From the NCBI RefSeq assembly GCF_018327685.1, contig NZ_BNEL01000003.1:62001-126000 (forward strand): a DNA stretch of 64,000 bases, read 5' to 3'. Position numbers and translations under genes: made by a program. Of this stretch, positions 33,043 to 43,225 are shown piece by piece. Every line of letters starts with the position of its first letter. Within the stretch, counting starts at the first letter, position 1. The notes under the pieces were generated by a model. It made no database searches and was not told the origin of the DNA. It saw nothing but the letters and a program-made list of their open reading frames with translations. The DNA is from Streptomyces sp. TS71-3 (GTDB taxonomy: Bacteria > Actinomycetota > Actinomycetes > Streptomycetales > Streptomycetaceae).

Positions 33043-34706
33043 TTCCCGTCCTCCCGCATCGGCACCCGCACGCCCCGCGTCTCGGCCACCGCCTCCGCGG
33101 TCTCGTAGCCCGCGTCGACATGGCGGATGACGCCGGTCGCGGGGTCGTTGGTGAGGACGCGGCGGATCTTCTCGCCGGCCAGCGGCGTGCCGTCGGCGAC
33201 GGTCACCTGGCCGGCGTGCAGGGAGCGGCCCATGCCGACCCCGCCGCCGTGGTGGATGGAGACCCAGGAGGCGCCGGAGGCGACGTTCACCATGGCGTTG
33301 AGCAGGGGCCAGTCGGCGATCGCGTCGGAGCCGTCGCGCATGCCCTCGGTCTCGCGGTACGGGGACGCCACCGAGCCGGTGTCCAGGTGGTCGCGGCCGA
33401 TGGCGAGCGGGGCCGCGAGCTCGCCGCTGGCCACCATGTCGTTGAACCGCTCGCCCGCGCGGTCCCGCTCCCCGAGGCCGAGCCAGCAGATCCGGGCCGG
33501 CAGTCCCTGGAAGTGGACGCGCTCGCCGGCCAGCTTGATCCAGCGGGCCAGCGACTCGTTCTCCGGGAAGAGGTCGAGGATGGCGCGGTCGGTTGCGGCG
33601 ATGTCCTTGGGGTCGCCGGACAGCGCCGCCCACCGGAACGGGCCCTTGCCCTCGCAGAACAGCGGGCGGATGTACGCGGGCACGAAGCCGGGGAAGTCGA
33701 AGGCGCGCTCGTACCCGGCGAGCTTGGCCTCGCCGCGGATGGAGTTGCCGTAGTCGAAGACCTCCGCGCCCGCGTCCCTGAAGCCGACCATGGCCTCCAC
33801 GTGCCGGGCCATCGACTCCCGGGCGCGCTGGGTGAAGTCGGCGGGCTTCTCGGCGGCGTAGCCGGCCATCTCCTCGAAGGGGACGCCGATCGGCAGGTAC
33901 GCCAGCGGGTCGTGGGCGCTGGTCTGGTCGGTGACGATGTCGATCGGGGCGCCCTCGGCGAGCAGCTGGGGCAGCACCTCCGCGGCGTTGCCCAGCAGGC
34001 CGATGGAGAGCGGCCGGCGGGCATCGCGCGCCTCGACGGCCAGCCGCAGCGCGTCGGCCGCGGACTCGGCACGCACGTCGAGGTAGCGGTGCTCGATGCG
34101 GCGCTCGATGGCGCGCGGGTCGCAGTCGACGCAGATGACCACGCCGCCGTTCATGGTGACGGCGAGCGGCTGCGCGCCACCCATGCCGCCGAGTCCCGCG
34201 GTGAGCGTGACCGTCCCGGCGAGCGTGCCGCCGAACCGCTTGGCGGCGACCGCGGCGAACGTCTCGTAGGTGCCCTGGAGGATGCCCTGCGTGCCGATGT
34301 AGATCCAGGATCCCGCCGTCATCTGGCCGTACATCGTGAGGCCGAGCGCCTCCAGGCGGCGGAACTCCTCCCAGGTGGCCCAGTCGCCGACCAGGTTGGA
34401 GTTGGCGATGAGCACGCGCGGCGCCCACTCGTGGGTAGTGAGGACGCCGACGGGGCGGCCGGACTGCACGAGCATGGTCTCGTCGGCCTTGAGCGTCCTG
34501 AGCGTGCGCACCATCGCGTCGAAGGAGCGCCAGTCCCGGGCGGCCTTGCCGGTGCCGCCGTAGACGACGAGCCGCTCGGGGTGCTCGGCGACCTCGGGGT
34601 CCAGGTTGTTCTGGAGCATCCGCAGCGCGGCCTCCTGCGGCCAGCCCAGCGCGCTCAGCTCAGTGCCGCGCGGGGATCGTACGGGCCTCGGGCTGGGTCC
34701 TGACAT
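33039..34706 (-). CDS. hutU: Urocanate hydratase HutU
   Basis: 555 residues, usual length. NAD-binding segment [20 protein letters not shown] (about 174-193), catalytic Cys in [14 protein letters not shown] (about 407) and C-terminal [19 protein letters not shown]. Converts urocanate to imidazolone propionate with tightly bound NAD+. First gene of the hut transcript; promoter-like TTGACT-N17-CAGGAT lies just upstream (34744-34772). Histidine ammonia-lyase (hutH) is not in the window. Confidence 0.96.
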   Translation of the reverse strand: MSGPSPRPVRSPRGTELSALGWPQEAALRMLQNNLDPEVAEHPERLVVYGGTGKAARDWRSFDAMVRTLRTLKADETMLVQSGRPVGVLTTHEWAPRVLIANSNLVGDWATWEEFRRLEALGLTMYGQMTAGSWIYIGTQGILQGTYETFAAVAAKRFGGTLAGTVTLTAGLGGMGGAQPLAVTMNGGVVICVDCDPRAIERRIEHRYLDVRAESAADALRLAVEARDARRPLSIGLLGNAAEVLPQLLAEGAPIDIVTDQTSAHDPLAYLPIGVPFEEMAGYAAEKPADFTQRARESMARHVEAMVGFRDAGAEVFDYGNSIRGEAKLAGYERAFDFPGFVPAYIRPLFCEGKGPFRWAALSGDPKDIAATDRAILDLFPENESLARWIKLAGERVHFQGLPARICWLGLGERDRAGERFNDMVASGELAAPLAIGRDHLDTGSVASPYRETEGMRDGSDAIADWPLLNAMVNVASGASWVSIHHGGGVGMGRSLHAGQVTVADGTPLAGEKIRRVLTNDPATGVIRHVDAGYETAEAVAETRGVRVPMREDGK

Positions 34707-34743
34707 AGGGCGCCTCCTCGCGGGCGTTACGTTGGTTATTCAC

Positions 34744-34772
34744 ATCCTGATCCGCTGAATAGAACTAGTCAA
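34744..34772 (-). promoter_or_regulatory. Probable hutU promoter
   Basis: On the minus strand TTGACT, 17 bases, CAGGAT, in a local AT-rich stretch 38 bases upstream of the hutU start. Close to the vegetative HrdB consensus. Confidence 0.55.
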
Positions 34773-34884
34773 CAAGGCGGTGCGCGCCAGACGCGGCACG
34801 GACCCCGGCCGCACGGGACGCGGGCCCCGTGGGCTGCGCGGCGAATCCGGGGTGATTGGCTGGAAGGTAAGCGGGGACCCAGTG

Positions 34885-34926
34885 CGTTGGTTCCATATGC
34901 GCTGGTTCCATACACGCTGGTTCCAT
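34885..34926. repeat. Three 15-base direct repeats, operator candidate
   Basis: CGTTGGTTCCAT, CGCTGGTTCCAT and CGCTGGTTCCAT at 34885, 34900 and 34915, exactly 15 bases apart (about one and a half helical turns). They sit between divergent genes and may bind a regulator cooperatively. Confidence 0.6.
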
Positions 34927-35042
34927 CGCAGCGCACTGCGTGGACCGGCCACGGGCGCCCGCGCCGCGGCACGGCCACAGCGGCGCCCGTGGATCAGTGG
35001 AGGTGCGGCGGCCACGCCGCGGAACGGATGGACCGGGGCCCT

Positions 35043-36824
35043 ATGGACGACGGCAGGCACGGCAGGCACGGCAGGGACGGCAGGCACGGCAGCGTGGACG
35101 GCGTTGCGGACGGTGCCGTGGACGGCGGCATGGACGTCGTGGACGGCAGCGTGGGCGGCACCATGGACGGCGTCGTGGACGGTGTCGTGGACGAGAGCGG
35201 CGCGGACCGTGAGCACGGCGCGCGTGGTGAGGGCGTGGGCGGCGGTCCGCACCAGGGTGCAGCCGCCGGGGCGCACGGGGCCGTGGGCGCCCGTGCGGGA
35301 GCCGGCGTGGACGGCGGGGAGCCCGCCGGCGCGCACGGGGGCGCCCATGGAGCGGGGCGGCGGCACGCGTCGGCCGTGCGCCGCGACGCCGCGGTGCGGG
35401 CGGCCGTGGCCCAGGGGCTCCTCGGCCCGGAGATCCCGATCGTGGCGCTGCTCGACGTCACCGGTATCCGCCGTTCCGCCGCCAAGCTCCGGGACGCGTT
35501 CGCCGCGGTGACCCCGCCCGGCACGCCCGTGCTGCACGCCTTCGCGGTGAAGGCCGCCCCGCTGGTCCCCGTGCTGCGACTGCTGCGGGAGGCGGGCCTC
35601 GGCGCGGAGGTGGCGAGCCCCGGGGAGCTGGCGCTCGCCAGGGCCGCCGGCATCCCCGCCGCGGCCATGGTGCTCGACTCCCCCGCCAAGACGCACGGGG
35701 AACTGCGCGAGGCGCTGGAGCTGGGCGTCGCCCTCAACGCGGACAACGCGCAGGAGCTGGCGCGCATCGACGCGCTGGTGCCGGCGCGCACGACCGGCGG
35801 ACACGCTCCCGGAACCGGGGAGCACGCCGCCGGAGCCGATGCCACCGCGGGGCACGGCGCTCCCTCGCCGCTCGGCATCCGTGTGAACCCGCAGACCGGC
35901 AGCGGCGCAATCGAGGCGCTCTCCACGGCCACCGCCACCTCCAAGTTCGGGGTCGCGCTGCGTGACGAGGGCGCCCGCGAATGGGTGGTGCGCGCCTACC
36001 TGGACCGGCCCTGGCTGACCCGGCTGCACACCCACTCGGGCTCCCAGGGCGTCGCCCTGGAGCTGATCGCCGAGGGGCTGGCGGCCACCTACGAGCTGGC
36101 GGAGGAGATCAACGCCAAGGCCGGCCGGCGGCAGATCGACACCATCGACATCGGCGGCGGACTGCCGGTCAACTTCTCCTCCGACGAGCAGACCCCGACC
36201 TACGCCGAGTACGCACGGCTGCTCGCCGAGAGGGTGCCGGGGCTCTTCGACGGGCGGTACGGCCTGGTCACCGAGTTCGGGCGGTCCCTGCTCGCGAAGC
36301 ACGGGGTCGTGCTGGCCCGGGTCGAGTACACCAAGACGTCCGGCGGCCGCCCGATCGCCGTCACGCACGCAGGCGTGCAGGTCGCCGCGCGCACCGTCTA
36401 CGCCCCCGAGTCCTGGCCGCTGAGGGTCGCGGGCTACGACGCCGAGGGCCGGCCCAGGACCGGGGACGAGGTCGCCCAGGACATCGCGGGCCCCGCCTGC
36501 TTCGCGGGCGACCTGCTCGCCCGGGACCGCGCCCTGCCGCTGCTCCGTCCGGGTGACTACGCGGCCGTCCTGGACACCGGCGCGTACTACTTCGCCCACC
36601 ACTACGCGTACAACTCCCTGCCGCGTCCTGCGGTCTTCGGCTTCACGGCGGAGGGGGTGGGGGCGGTCGAGGGGGCCGGGGCGGTCGAGGGCGCCCCATC
36701 GGCGGTGGCGGCCGGCGCGGGCGGGAAGGTGCGGTTCGCGGTGGTGCGCCCGGCGCAGACCACCGAGGAGATCGTCGCCGAGTCGGGCGGCGGCCACGCG
36801 GACTCGCTGGTCAGGGACCTCTGA
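35043..36824 (+). CDS. PLP-dependent diaminopimelate decarboxylase-like enzyme (LysA fold)
   Basis: Conserved protein from about RRDAAVRAAVAQGLLGP onward (position ~35390). Upstream in-frame ATGs at 35043, 35130 and 35163 only add a Gly/Asp/Val-rich repeat, so the true start is unclear and may lie near 35340. PLP Lys in HAFAVKAAPL, HTHSGSQG, phosphate-binding DIGGGLPVNF, EFGRSL, YAYNSLPRP near the C-terminus. The C-x-x-x-D motif reads GPACFAGD where true DAP decarboxylases have PxCESxD, so the substrate may be another diamino or amino acid. Divergent from hut; an amino-acid permease follows on the same strand. Confidence 0.8.
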   Translation: MDDGRHGRHGRDGRHGSVDGVADGAVDGGMDVVDGSVGGTMDGVVDGVVDESGADREHGARGEGVGGGPHQGAAAGAHGAVGARAGAGVDGGEPAGAHGGAHGAGRRHASAVRRDAAVRAAVAQGLLGPEIPIVALLDVTGIRRSAAKLRDAFAAVTPPGTPVLHAFAVKAAPLVPVLRLLREAGLGAEVASPGELALARAAGIPAAAMVLDSPAKTHGELREALELGVALNADNAQELARIDALVPARTTGGHAPGTGEHAAGADATAGHGAPSPLGIRVNPQTGSGAIEALSTATATSKFGVALRDEGAREWVVRAYLDRPWLTRLHTHSGSQGVALELIAEGLAATYELAEEINAKAGRRQIDTIDIGGGLPVNFSSDEQTPTYAEYARLLAERVPGLFDGRYGLVTEFGRSLLAKHGVVLARVEYTKTSGGRPIAVTHAGVQVAARTVYAPESWPLRVAGYDAEGRPRTGDEVAQDIAGPACFAGDLLARDRALPLLRPGDYAAVLDTGAYYFAHHYAYNSLPRPAVFGFTAEGVGAVEGAGAVEGAPSAVAAGAGGKVRFAVVRPAQTTEEIVAESGGGHADSLVRDL

Positions 36825-37111
36825 GGACGGGTGATCGGCCTTCGGGCTCTCGGAGCGGGATGGTGACGGGGCCGCCGCGGGGACGGTGACGGGAAGGGAC
36901 GCGGCCGTCAGCCTCGGTCCCGGAACCCCACGCGAAGGCGGTAACCGGCACCACACGAAGGCGGGACGCCGGCCGAATCAGGCATTCCGGGCGCCCTGGT
37001 GGGCATCCAGACCTCCACACTCCGGTCACCCCCGGCGGTCCTGCTGCCACGCGCTCGCGCGGCCGCCGGAGCCCTCGGGGAGACCCGGTCGGCAGGTCTG
37101 GGAGGCCGCCT

Positions 37112-38467
37112 ATGTCCACCGCGGAGACGTCCACCGGCACGGCGAGCGCGGAGGACGGCGCGCTCAGACGCGTCATCGGGCCCAAGCTGCTGATCCTCTT
37201 CGTGATCGGCGACATCCTGGGCACCGGCATCTACGCCACCACGGGCAAGGTCGCGGGGAAGGTGGGCGGCGCCCTGTGGCTGCCGTTCGCGATCGGTTTC
37301 GTGGTGGCCCTCCTGACGGCTGCCTCGTACGTCGAACTGGTCGGCAAGTACCCGAAGGCGGCGGGCGCCGCCCTCTACACGCAGAAGGCGTTCAAACTCC
37401 CCTTCGTCACCTTCATCGTCGCCTTCATGGTGATGTGCTCGGGCCTGTCGTCCGCGAGCGCGGCGGCCCGCGCCTTCGGCGGCGACTACATGGCCGAGCT
37501 CACCGGCGGCGCCGTGCCGCCCACCCTGACGGCCGTCCTGTTCGTCCTGCTGCTCGCCGCGCTCAACCTGCGGGGCGTCTCGGAGTCCGTGAAGGCAAAC
37601 GTCGTGCTCACCCTCGTCGAGCTGACCGGCCTGCTGATCGTCCTGGCGATCGGGGCGTACGCCGTGCTCACCGGCGGTGGGGAGCCCGCGCGGATGGGCG
37701 ACCTGGAGGCGGGCTCCACCGGGTACGCGCTGCTCGGCGGGGTGCTCGGGGCGACCGCCCTGGGCTTCTTCGCGTTCATCGGCTTCGAGGACTCCGTCAA
37801 CATGGCCGAGGAGACGCAGGATCCGGTGCGCACCTTCCCGCGCGCCATCTTCATCGGGGTGACGTTCACCGGGACGATCTACGTGCTGGTGGCGCTGGTC
37901 TCCTCGCTGCTGGTCGACTCCGCCACGCTGGAGAACTCCAGCGGCCCGCTCCTGGAGGTGGTGAAGGCGGGCGGGGTGGCGTTCCCGCACGAACTCTTCG
38001 CCGTGATCGCGCTCTTCGCGGTGAGCAACAGCGCGCTGATCAACATCATGATGGCCTCACGGCTCTGCTACGGCATGGCGAACGAGCGGATCCTGCCGGC
38101 CGCCATGGGCCGCGTCCTGCCCCGCCGCCGCACCCCCGTCGCCGGCATCGCCTTCGTCTCCCTGCTCGCCGTCGTCCTGGTCTGCACGGGCGAGATCGAG
38201 GGGCTCGGCGACACGACGTCGTTCCTGCTGCTGTGCGTCTTCGCGGTGGTCAACGTCTGCGTCCTGGTGCTGCGCCGCGACCGCGTCCCGCACCGGCACT
38301 TCCGCGTCCCCACGGCGCTCCCCGTGATCGGCGCGACCACCGCCCTCGTCCTCGCCAGCCCGCTCGCCGAGCGCCCCGCCGAGGTGTACGTCCGGGCGGG
38401 CGTCCTGGTCGCCGTCGGCATCGTGTTGTGGGTGGTGAACAGGGCGGTGCTGAGAGCGCGGGGGTAG
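37112..38467 (+). CDS. APC-superfamily amino acid permease
   Basis: 451 residues; ATG 37112 behind GGAGG. Twelve hydrophobic helices. First helix holds the substrate-binding GDILGTGIYATTG (about 29-41) typical of the APC fold. Also seen: SYVELVGKYPKAAGAALYTQ, GFFAFIGFEDSVNMAEETQDP (helix 6 region, about 210-230) and SRLCYGMANERILP. Resembles the cationic/branched-chain amino-acid transporter branch. Co-directional with the decarboxylase, about 290 bases after it; no terminator recognised between them. Confidence 0.92.
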   Translation: MSTAETSTGTASAEDGALRRVIGPKLLILFVIGDILGTGIYATTGKVAGKVGGALWLPFAIGFVVALLTAASYVELVGKYPKAAGAALYTQKAFKLPFVTFIVAFMVMCSGLSSASAAARAFGGDYMAELTGGAVPPTLTAVLFVLLLAALNLRGVSESVKANVVLTLVELTGLLIVLAIGAYAVLTGGGEPARMGDLEAGSTGYALLGGVLGATALGFFAFIGFEDSVNMAEETQDPVRTFPRAIFIGVTFTGTIYVLVALVSSLLVDSATLENSSGPLLEVVKAGGVAFPHELFAVIALFAVSNSALINIMMASRLCYGMANERILPAAMGRVLPRRRTPVAGIAFVSLLAVVLVCTGEIEGLGDTTSFLLLCVFAVVNVCVLVLRRDRVPHRHFRVPTALPVIGATTALVLASPLAERPAEVYVRAGVLVAVGIVLWVVNRAVLRARG

Positions 38468-38519
38468 CCGGGCCGTTCAGCGGTTCGCGGGGCCGAGCGG
38501 GCCGGGGTGGCCGGGAAGT

Positions 38520-39089
38520 TCACCGGCGCCGTGCGCCTCCGGGGGCCGCGTCACCCGCCGCGAGTCCCGTTCCGCGGTAGACCTTGACGCGTTCGCCGGC
38601 CGGGCGCCCCATGTGGCCGGTGAGCCAGTCCACGCGCGCCCACAGCAGCGACTCCTCGCGCCGCTCCCGGCGGCCCAGCCAGACCGCCTTCAGCCACAGC
38701 CCGGCCCCGCACCCGGCCATCATCATCCCCCCGGCCGCGGGCGCCGCGAAGGACGCGGCGACGGCGGCGGCGCAACCGCCGGCCAGCCACCACCGGTGCC
38801 CGCGCCGCCAGTTGCGCACCGTCACCCGGCGGTCCTGGAGCACGTCGTGCCTGCTCGCGCGGACGGCAGCGCTCGCCAGCGCCGCGTACCGCTTCCTGCG
38901 CGCGTACGCGACCACGACCGCCGCCACCACGAAGAGCGCGGTCCCGGCGAGCACCCCGATCCGGCGCCCCGTCAGACCCGGTATCAGCAGGCCGACGCCG
39001 CCCGCCACGACACCGAGCCACCACAGGGGCGCGGCGCCGGCACGCACCACCACCGCCACCCGGGCCAGTCCCTGACCTCCGCGAGCCAC
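38520..39089 (-). CDS. Conserved membrane protein of unknown function
   Basis: 189 residues from GTG 39089, eight bases after GGAGG; the longer open frame upstream is antisense noise through simple repeats. Hydrophobic helices at about 22-38, 43-60, 103-118 and 120-135, separated by an Arg-rich loop (ARRKRYAALASAAVRASRHD). Ends in a charged tail. No family recognised. Faces the permease gene tail to tail. Confidence 0.6.
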   Translation of the reverse strand: MARGGQGLARVAVVVRAGAAPLWWLGVVAGGVGLLIPGLTGRRIGVLAGTALFVVAAVVVAYARRKRYAALASAAVRASRHDVLQDRRVTVRNWRRGHRWWLAGGCAAAVAASFAAPAAGGMMMAGCGAGLWLKAVWLGRRERREESLLWARVDWLTGHMGRPAGERVKVYRGTGLAAGDAAPGGARRR

Positions 39090-39402
39090 GTTCCCGCCTC
39101 CTCGGCAACCGTCGTCCGTGCGGTGCCGACCCGTCCCCGGGCGCCCCGCACACCGCCACGCGCCTCCCGGTTCGCCGGTCACGGGTGCCTGCTTACCGAC
39201 GGCGGCTGACCGCTGCCGGCGGCTGCTCGCCGCTTGGCGCTTACCGCTCGCCGCTTGGCGCTTGCCGCTTGCCGCTTGCCGCTTGCCGCTTGCCGGCGGG
39301 AGGGTGCGTGTGGCCGGGGAGGCTAGCGAGTGATTCTGAGGAGGCCATGAGAGCCGCTGAGGAGGCCATGAGAGCCATGGCCGCACCGCACGGGCCTTGG
39401 CC
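39090..39402. other. Spacer with simple repeats between two minus-strand genes
   Basis: No gene. Contains five CGCTTGC heptamers (39259-39293), preceded by two looser CGCTTGGCGCTTACCG-like units, and a 21-base duplication around GAGGAGGCCATGAGAGCC (about 39338-39378). Confidence 0.6.
39259..39293. repeat. Heptamer tandem repeat (CGCTTGC)x5
   Basis: Five perfect 7-base units. Likely slippage-prone simple repeat. Confidence 0.9.
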
Positions 39403-40239
39403 CTACTCCACGAACAGCCCCCGTGCCGCGGCGCTCGCGTCGAAGTCCTCCAGGCGCGCCTGGGCGTCCGGCAGCGCGTCGCACATGGCTTCGAGCAGCA
39501 CGCGGCCGAGCAGCATCGGCGCGGAGTCGGTGTCGAAGACGAGACCCGTGCCGACGGCGGCCGGCAGCAGCACGTCGGAGGCCTTCGCCACCGGGGAGAA
39601 GGCGCTGTCCGCGACGGTGACCACGGTGAGCCCGGCGGCGCGTGCGCGCGCGAGCGCGTCCAGGGTCTCGCGGGGGTGGCGCGGCAGCGCGAAGCAGAGC
39701 AGAGCGCTCGCCCCGGCGCGCGCGGCACCCTCCAGGCGGTCGGCCAGCATCGTGCCGCCCTCGGTCAGCAGCCGTACGTCCGGGTGCACCTTGGCGGCGA
39801 AGTACGCGAAGCCGTGCGCCTGCGCGGCCGCCGCCCGCAGGCCCAGCACCGGCAGCGGGCGGGAGTCCGCCAGCAGCCGCCCGGCACGCACCGTGGGCTC
39901 CGGGTCGGCGAGCACCTGCGCGAGCTGGCGGAGGTTGGCGATCTCCGCCTCAACGGCCTGCTGGTAGGTGTTGCGCGCCGCCTCGTCGGAGGGGGGCCGG
40001 GCGGGCGCGACCTCGCGCAGGTGCCTGCGCAGGGCCGGGTAGCCGTCGAACCCGAGCGCCACGGCGAAGCGGGTCACCGACGGCTGGCTGACCCCGGCGA
40101 GCTCGGCCAGCTCCACGGAGGACAGGAACGGCACCTCCGCGGCGTGCCGCACCATGCAGTGCGCGATGCGCCGCTGGGTGGGCGTGAGCCGGTGCCCCTC
40201 GAAGAGCGCCTGCAATCGCCCCACACTGTCGCCCATCAC
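39403..40239 (-). CDS. MurR/RpiR family transcriptional regulator
   Basis: 278 residues; GTG 40239 or the next codon ATG 40236. N-terminal RpiR helix-turn-helix (LTPTQRRIAHCMV, SSVELAELAGVSQPSVTRFAVALGF; ~15-65). C-terminal SIS sugar-phosphate-binding domain (~115-260; VLGLRAAAAQAHGFAYFAAK, ALLCFALPRHPRET, VVTVADSAFSPVAKASDVLL). Usually controls sugar-phosphate or amino-sugar use. A TTATGCATAA palindrome lies 45 bases upstream and may be its own operator. No sugar genes are adjacent, so the target is unclear. Confidence 0.88.
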   Translation of the reverse strand: MMGDSVGRLQALFEGHRLTPTQRRIAHCMVRHAAEVPFLSSVELAELAGVSQPSVTRFAVALGFDGYPALRRHLREVAPARPPSDEAARNTYQQAVEAEIANLRQLAQVLADPEPTVRAGRLLADSRPLPVLGLRAAAAQAHGFAYFAAKVHPDVRLLTEGGTMLADRLEGAARAGASALLCFALPRHPRETLDALARARAAGLTVVTVADSAFSPVAKASDVLLPAAVGTGLVFDTDSAPMLLGRVLLEAMCDALPDAQARLEDFDASAAARGLFVE

Positions 40240-40283
40240 GTCCTCTCCCGCCGATATTCAGTAAGGGGTAACTCTGCATGGAG

Positions 40284-40293
40284 TTATGCATAA
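40284..40293. promoter_or_regulatory. Palindrome TTATGCATAA, operator candidate
   Basis: Perfect 10-base palindrome in an AT-rich patch of the divergent region between the RpiR gene and the next plus-strand gene; a second TGCAT lies 12 bases to the left. Position suits autoregulation. Confidence 0.4.
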
Positions 40294-40422
40294 CGGCAAG
40301 GCGGTTGCGGGAAAGGGGCAGGTTTCCGGCGCGTGGACGGTGGACGGGCGGGGATGCGGTGGACCGCAGCTTCGGAAGGGGGGTTAGCCCCACTGCCCCG
40401 GGGGCTCGAACTCCGTACTGTG

Positions 40423-40848
40423 ATGCACATGGAAGCGCACGACGCCGATCTCAAGAAGGAACTCGACGCCACCCTGCGGGCCCGCGGGGACCTGGGCGAG
40501 GAGTACGAGTCAGCGCTGGTCGACTCGTTCCTGGCGAAGGTCGAGCAGCGCGTGGACACCGTGGTCGACCGCCGGGTGCGGCGCCAGTTGGCCGAGCAGC
40601 AGATGGTGGTGGCCCGGGGCGCCGCGGCACCCCGGGGAGGCAGCGACACCTGGGGCGAGCGCTTCGGGTTCGCCGTGATCTCCCTGGTCCTGGCCATCCC
40701 GCTCTCCGCGATAGCCGTGGTCAACGCCGACCTGCCGGGCCTCTTCGTGGCCTGGGCGGGCATCGTCGGGGTCAACGCCGTCCACGCGCTGCGCGGCCTG
40801 CCCGGCTTCGGCAAGCGCGCGAAGAAGCCCTCGGACTGGGACGAGTAG
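40423..40848 (+). CDS. Small conserved membrane protein
   Basis: 141 residues from ATG 40423 (or ATG 40429, two codons on). N-terminal half is a charged helix (DADLKKELDATLRARGDLGEEYESALVDSF pattern), then Arg-rich VVDRRVRRQLAEQQ. Two hydrophobic helices follow at about 83-103 and 106-122 (VISLVLAIPLSAIAVVNADL, LFVAWAGIVGVNAVHAL). Common Streptomyces protein type, function unknown. A TACTGT box 3-9 bases before the start could be the -10 of a leaderless transcript. Confidence 0.65.
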   Translation: MHMEAHDADLKKELDATLRARGDLGEEYESALVDSFLAKVEQRVDTVVDRRVRRQLAEQQMVVARGAAAPRGGSDTWGERFGFAVISLVLAIPLSAIAVVNADLPGLFVAWAGIVGVNAVHALRGLPGFGKRAKKPSDWDE

Positions 40849-41620
40849 ACGGGCACGCCAGGGGGCGACGGCACCTCGGGCGCGGACCGGCCCCAGGGGC
40901 GAACGGCACCGGGGAGATACGGCGCGGGGACCGCCGCACCCCCGTGTGACGGGGGGCGGGACGACGGCGGTCCCCGCGGGGGACACGGGCCGGGTCAGGG
41001 CCGGGCCTGCGTATCCCAGGCGTCCAGGGAGGTCCGGGAGCCGCTCCGGAGGTCCATGGCGCCGTGCTCGCCGACCCGGGCACCGGACCTCCCTGCTCAC
41101 CAAGGGATCCGCCGCGCCCTGCCGACGCCGACCAATCTGCCCGAGCCGTGTTACGCGTGTGCTGCGCAGACGTGACACGCTCGTACCACTTGGAAGAAGC
41201 GGCCGCCCCGTTCGGGGCGCGAAGGGCCGGGCGAGCAACCACGATCGACCGTTGGACTCCTTACGCCCATGCCGGGACGCACGCGCGGCCAGGTGCGCCC
41301 CACCAGGGGAGCGGGGCGGGGGCACCTATCGGAGCGCAGCCCCGCCCAAAGGGGCGCGGGGAACTGCGCAAGCAACCCTCCACCCACCGATGATCCGGAA
41401 CCAACCGAAACCACCCCTCCCAGCCGGCCCCACCGCCCGAAGGGCACAGGAGCTGCCCGCCCACCCACGCCCCAATCGGAGCGCAGCCCCGCCCAAAGGG
41501 GCGCGGGGAACTGCGCAAGCAACCCTCCACCCACCGATGATCCGGAACCAACCGAAACCACCCCTCCCAGCCGGCCCCACCGCCCGAAGGGCATGGGCAC
41601 GTTGCCGCCGCTCCGCGCCC
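40849..41620. other. Long spacer with a 119-bp duplicated segment
   Basis: No gene supported. 40849-41320 is GC-rich without recognisable features apart from a short repeated GGAGGTCC. 41328-41593 carries the duplication described separately. Confidence 0.6.
41328..41593. repeat. Two identical 119-bp direct repeats, period 147
   Basis: 41328-41446 and 41475-41593 match base for base. Each includes one GGGGCGCGGGGAACTGCGC box and a TCCACCCACCGATGATCC tail. They lie just downstream of the cystathionine beta-synthase stop. Confidence 0.92.
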
Positions 41621-43039
<1,419 letters not shown>

Positions 43040-43225
43040 CGAGGTCTCCGGGCTCCATGAAGGACAGGAAAGGACAGGAAAGAAGGGAAACGCGGGCAGC
43101 CTGAGCGGCCACCGTGCGGTCAGCCTACGGCCGAGCACACAGAGGGTTCACTTTTCCGCACGATTGGCTCACCGTCCGTACGGGGCAATGAGTTGAAGAA
43201 CGGTTCGGAGGAGGTGACCGGGCGT

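Larger units (their letters stand above)
34707..35042. other. Divergent control region between hutU and the decarboxylase gene
   Basis: Contains the hutU promoter (34744-34772) in an AT-rich patch and three 15-base direct repeats (34885-34926). The open frame running through it (MVPYALVPYTLVPS) is the translation of those repeats and is probably not a gene. Confidence 0.55.

Noticed and set aside
34887..35042. N-terminal extension MVPYALVPYTLVPS of the decarboxylase
   Set aside because: It is the translation of three 15-base direct repeats that look like operator sites; no ribosome site precedes it.
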